Positions 61,277 through 64,000 of a stretch of 64,000 nucleotides of DNA are shown in pieces. Source of the stretch: Viridibacterium silvisoli (GTDB lineage Bacteria; Pseudomonadota; Gammaproteobacteria; Burkholderiales; Rhodocyclaceae). Under the pieces are notes generated by a model. It did not search any database. It was not told the DNA's origin and saw only the letters and a list, made by a program, of their open reading frames with translations. Where the stretch lies: positions 372,001 to 436,000 of the forward strand of contig NZ_JAYXHS010000001.1 in the NCBI RefSeq assembly GCF_036017035.1, read 5' to 3'. The position numbers and the translations under genes are program-made. Each line of letters starts with the position of its first letter. Position 1 is the stretch's first letter.

Positions 61277-62113
61277 TCAAACCAGACCAAGCCGCTGCAC
61301 CAGCGCCGTCGTCAGCCCCGCCTGATTCAGCGTGTAGAAATGCAGACTCGGCACGCCGCCCGCAATCAGACGTTCGCACAGCGAAGTCACGACATCCAGC
61401 CCGAATGCACGCACGCTCTCGGCATCGTCGCCGAAGCCTTCGAACTTGCGACGCATCCATTGCGGGATTTCCGCGCCACAAGACTCGGAGAAACGCGACA
61501 GCTTGGTGAAGCTGGCGATCGGCATGATGCCGGCGACGATGGGAATCGTCACGCCGGCCTTGCGTGCTGCATCGACGAAGTAGAAGTACGAATCGGCATT
61601 GTAGAAGTACTGTGTGATCGACGAGCTGGCGCCGGCGTTCACCTTCTTCACGAAAGCCGCCATGTCGGCGTCTGCATTGCGTGCCTGTGGGTGCGTCTCA
61701 GGGTAGGAGGCGACCTCGATGAAGAACTCGCTACCGGACTCCTCGCGGATGAATTCCACCAGCTCGTTGGCATAGCGAAACTCGCCCGGATCGGCCATGC
61801 CCGAAGGCAGGTCGCCACGCAACGCGACGATGCGCTTAACGCCGATCTCGCGGAATTCGGCGAGGTGATCGCGGATGCTGTCCTGCGTTGCGCCGATACA
61901 CGAAAGGTGTGGCGCAGCGTCATGGCCTGCAGCGCAGATCTCACGAACGACCTGCAAGGTGCGGTCGCGGGTTGAGCCGCCTGCACCGTAGGTCACCGAG
62001 AAAAACTCCGGTCCCAGGGTAGCGAGTTGTTCGCACACGCCCTGAAGCTTGGTCATGCCTTCAGGCGTCGCAGGCGGAAAGAACTCGATGCTGAAAGGTA
62101 TCTTGTTGTTCAT
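61277..62113 (-). CDS. metF: Methylenetetrahydrofolate reductase
   Basis: A 278-residue flavoenzyme that reduces 5,10-methylene-THF to 5-methyl-THF for methionine synthesis. Signatures are SIEFFPPATPEGMTKL, SVTYGAGGSTRDRTL, PHLSCIGATQ, RIVALRGDLP and SSITQYFYNADSYFYFVD. It lies 55 bases after ahcY on the same strand and should share its riboswitch-controlled transcript. Together the two enzymes regenerate homocysteine and supply the methyl donor for its remethylation. Confidence 0.97.
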   Translation of the reverse strand: MNNKIPFSIEFFPPATPEGMTKLQGVCEQLATLGPEFFSVTYGAGGSTRDRTLQVVREICAAGHDAAPHLSCIGATQDSIRDHLAEFREIGVKRIVALRGDLPSGMADPGEFRYANELVEFIREESGSEFFIEVASYPETHPQARNADADMAAFVKKVNAGASSSITQYFYNADSYFYFVDAARKAGVTIPIVAGIMPIASFTKLSRFSESCGAEIPQWMRRKFEGFGDDAESVRAFGLDVVTSLCERLIAGGVPSLHFYTLNQAGLTTALVQRLGLV

Positions 62114-62168
62114 GTCTTGCTTCCGTCAGCAAATACGCGCGCATCACTGCGCGCGTATTCACGATCCA

Positions 62169-63584
62169 TCAATACCGGTAGTGATCAGCCTTGTACGGAC
62201 CTTCGACCGGCACACCGATGTAGGCAGCCTGATCCGGACGCAGCGTCGTCAGTTGCACGTTGAGCGTCTTGAGTTGCAGACGTGCGACCTTCTCGTCGAG
62301 ATGCTTCGGCAGCGTGTAGACGCCGACCGGGTATTCGCCGGTCTTGGTGAACAGCTCGATCTGCGCGATGGTCTGGTTGGCGAACGACGAGGACATCACG
62401 TAGCTCGGGTGGCCCGTGCCGCAGCCGAGGTTCACGAGGCGACCCTTGGCCAGCAGGATGATGCGCTTGCCGTCCGGGAAGATGACGTGATCGACCTGTG
62501 GTTTGATCTCTTCCCACTGGTACTTCTCGAGCGAGGCGACGTCGATCTCGTTGTCGAAGTGACCGATGTTGCAGACGATGGCATTGTTCTTCATCACCTT
62601 GAGGTGATCGTGGGTGATGACATTGAAGTTGCCGGTGGTCGTCACGAAGATGTCGGCCTTGTCAGCCGCATATTCCATGGTCACGACGCGGTAGCCTTCC
62701 ATGGCGGCCTGGAGCGCGCAGATCGGGTCGATTTCGGTGACCCAGACTTGCGCCGACAGTGCGCGCAGCGCCTGTGCCGAGCCCTTGCCCACGTCGCCAT
62801 AGCCAGCGACCACGGCGATCTTGCCGGCGATCATGACGTCGGTAGCGCGCTTGATGCCGTCAACCAGCGATTCGCGGCAGCCATACAGGTTGTCGAACTT
62901 GGACTTGGTGACCGAGTCGTTGACGTTGATGGCCGGGAACTTGAGGTCGCCGCGCTGATGCATCTGGTACAGGCGATGCACGCCGGTGGTGGTCTCTTCG
63001 GTCACGCCCTTGATCTGCGCAAGGCGCGTCGAGTACCAGGTCGGGTCCGTCGCGACCTTGGCCTTGATGGCGGCAAACAGGATGGTCTCTTCTTCCGACT
63101 TCGGATCGGCGACAACAGACAGATCCTTCTCGGCCTTGGCACCAAGGTGCAGCAGCAGGGTCGCGTCGCCGCCGTCGTCGAGGATCATGTTGGAGTAGCC
63201 ACCGTCAGCCCATTCGAAGATGCGGTGCGTGTAGTCCCAGTAGTCGACGAGGGTTTCGCCCTTGACGGCGAAGACGGGGATCTGCGCAGCAGCGATGGCA
63301 GCAGCGGCGTGATCCTGTGTCGAGAAGATGTTGCACGATGCCCAGCGCACTTCGGCGCCCAGTGCCGTCAGCGTCTCGATGAGCACGGCGGTCTGGATGG
63401 TCATGTGCAACGAGCCGGTGATGCGCGCGCCCTTGAGCGGCTGAGTCTTCGCGAACTCTTCGCGAATGGCCATCAGGCCCGGCATTTCGGTTTCGGCGAT
63501 CTTGATCTCTTTGCGGCCCCAGTCGGCCAGCTTCAGATCGGCAATGACGTAATCATTGAAAGATGGATTTGCCACAGCGTTCAT
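62169..63584 (-). CDS. ahcY: S-adenosylhomocysteine hydrolase
   Basis: A 471-residue NAD-dependent enzyme that splits S-adenosylhomocysteine into adenosine and homocysteine. ATG 63584 (MNAVANPSFNDYVIADL) follows AAGGAGC. Signatures are GSLHMTIQTAVLIETL, SCNIFSTQDHAAAAIA, the NAD loop VVAGYGDVGKGSAQALR, and the C-terminal DHYRY. Length is usual for the bacterial class. A SAH-sensing riboswitch lies in the 200-base leader. Confidence 0.97.
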   Translation of the reverse strand: MNAVANPSFNDYVIADLKLADWGRKEIKIAETEMPGLMAIREEFAKTQPLKGARITGSLHMTIQTAVLIETLTALGAEVRWASCNIFSTQDHAAAAIAAAQIPVFAVKGETLVDYWDYTHRIFEWADGGYSNMILDDGGDATLLLHLGAKAEKDLSVVADPKSEEETILFAAIKAKVATDPTWYSTRLAQIKGVTEETTTGVHRLYQMHQRGDLKFPAINVNDSVTKSKFDNLYGCRESLVDGIKRATDVMIAGKIAVVAGYGDVGKGSAQALRALSAQVWVTEIDPICALQAAMEGYRVVTMEYAADKADIFVTTTGNFNVITHDHLKVMKNNAIVCNIGHFDNEIDVASLEKYQWEEIKPQVDHVIFPDGKRIILLAKGRLVNLGCGTGHPSYVMSSSFANQTIAQIELFTKTGEYPVGVYTLPKHLDEKVARLQLKTLNVQLTTLRPDQAAYIGVPVEGPYKADHYRY

Positions 63585-63661
63585 TGTTAGCTCCTTGAAC
63601 GTATGGCCGGAGGGAGAGGTGTGCACTTCTCACCGTCTTCCCGTGTCCGGCACGGTTGAAC

Positions 63662-63774
63662 AGGTGAGCGCAGTTGAATCTTGCCGGCCTCATTGAGCAA
63701 ACTCATTGAGCAAATAAACTGCCGGGTTCCGAGCCTGGAATGCCTGAACGACATCTCGCAGCGCCCCTCGGAGA
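63662..63774 (-). promoter_or_regulatory. SAH riboswitch upstream of ahcY
   Basis: On the minus strand the leader carries the SAH aptamer core: CCGAGGGGCGCTGCGAGA, close to the consensus. P1 is TCCGAG (63772-63767) with CTCGGA (63733-63728). The pseudoknot is GGGCGC (63766-63761) with GCGCTC (63671-63666), with one G-U pair. SAH riboswitches are known upstream of ahcY in betaproteobacteria and turn expression on when SAH accumulates. No transcription terminator is seen between the aptamer and ahcY, so control is probably at ribosome access. Confidence 0.9.
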
Positions 63775-63781
63775 GATGCGG

Positions 63782-63810
63782 ATTATACGGAGAAAGTGCC
63801 CGGCTGGCAC
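63782..63810 (-). promoter_or_regulatory. Promoter of ahcY-metF operon
   Basis: A consensus TATAAT (63787-63782, minus strand) lies 17 bases from GTGCCA (63810-63805), a plausible weak -35. Transcription would start near 63775, immediately before the riboswitch. Confidence 0.7.
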
Positions 63811-63926
63811 CCCCGGAGTACCCCTGCCTGGCGGCGCCAAGCTGGCCCGCTGGGCTGACGGAATGCAGGGCGCTATAGTCGCGAGCTGCAGAACGTTGCC
63901 CAGCGCCCCTAATCCCGGAGTTTTTC

Positions 63927-64000
63927 GTGACAGACCCCGATTACGATCAAGACAACACTACACACAGCCATCTGGCATCTCCGACCGGCCCCGCAGAGCT
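63927..64000 (+). CDS. Start of a divergent gene, cut by window end
   Basis: A GTG at 63927 is 6 bases after GGAG and opens a frame (MTDPDYDQDNTTHSHLASPT...) that runs off the window. It is hydrophilic with no recognisable domain in 24 residues. It is divergent from ahcY. Identity cannot be given. Confidence 0.5.
   Translation, partial: MTDPDYDQDNTTHSHLASPTGPAE

Noticed and set aside
62049..63590. A 513-codon plus-strand frame opposite ahcY
   Set aside because: Antisense of a universally conserved gene; Asp/Val/Gly-rich translation typical of the shadow strand.

Overview
The window comes from a GC-rich proteobacterial chromosome, most likely a betaproteobacterium of the Rhodocyclales type. 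The grounds are an ahcY-metF pair behind a SAH riboswitch, hemE next to priA, an ECF41 sigma factor with a carboxymuconolactone-decarboxylase partner, and REP-like dyads. The species cannot be fixed from sequence alone. Secreted pectin and galactan enzymes with long polyserine linkers indicate a plant-polysaccharide degrader.

Layout. 0-4 kb: 3' end of a PL1 pectate lyase, a MgtC-family membrane protein, a secreted aldo/keto reductase and a GH53 endo-galactanase. 4-6.2 kb: arsenic operon arsR-arsI-arsC-aqpS (minus strand) with an operator. 6.4-9.2 kb: Hsp20 and a translationally coupled pair of secreted proteins of unknown function. 9.3-13.5 kb: two NarL/LuxR-type regulators and a multi-PAS/GAF sensor kinase. 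13.6-23.8 kb: two exported alpha/beta hydrolases, an SDR, a single-domain response regulator, a Lon protease, a hybrid kinase and a 2-hydroxyacid dehydrogenase. 24.1-29.8 kb: a compact stressosome operon (rsbR-rsbS-rsbT-ATPase/phosphatase fusion) coupled to two histidine kinases. 29.8-36.3 kb: phosphoesterase/nucleotidyltransferase pair, a complete pectate lyase, bacterioferritin, an unreported-looking 38-residue protein, and a TetR/SDR divergent pair sharing two operators. 36.3-42.5 kb: a soluble double-sensor CheW protein, an amidohydrolase, and an MFS/LysR pair. 42.9-45.8 kb: an AT-richer string of five unrelated small genes resembling acquired cassettes. 45.8-49.9 kb: an ECF41 regulon with two exact promoter copies, then transglutaminase, cupin and epimerase genes. 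49.9-53.8 kb: priA and hemE flanking a 522-bp AT-rich gap with DnaA-box-like sites. 54.1-57.8 kb: operon with an FAD-oxidase/methyltransferase fusion. 58-61.2 kb: a hydrolase interrupted by an in-frame TAG, ubiB and a GNAT gene. 61.3-64 kb: metF and ahcY under a SAH riboswitch, then the start of a divergent gene.

How the parts fit: ArsI, ArsC and AqpS form a route that demethylates organoarsenicals, reduces arsenate and lets arsenite leave by a channel, with no pump gene in the cluster. The stressosome operon contains no sigma factor and instead ends in kinases with receiver domains, so its output is probably phosphotransfer. The AhcY/MetF operon recycles S-adenosylhomocysteine and is probably switched on by that same molecule. 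The best candidates for follow-up are the ECF41 autoregulated unit, the DnaA-box gap, the stressosome/two-component operon, the double-sensor CheW protein, the FAD-oxidase/methyltransferase fusion, the cysteine module shared by GH53 and pectate lyase, and the 38-residue protein.
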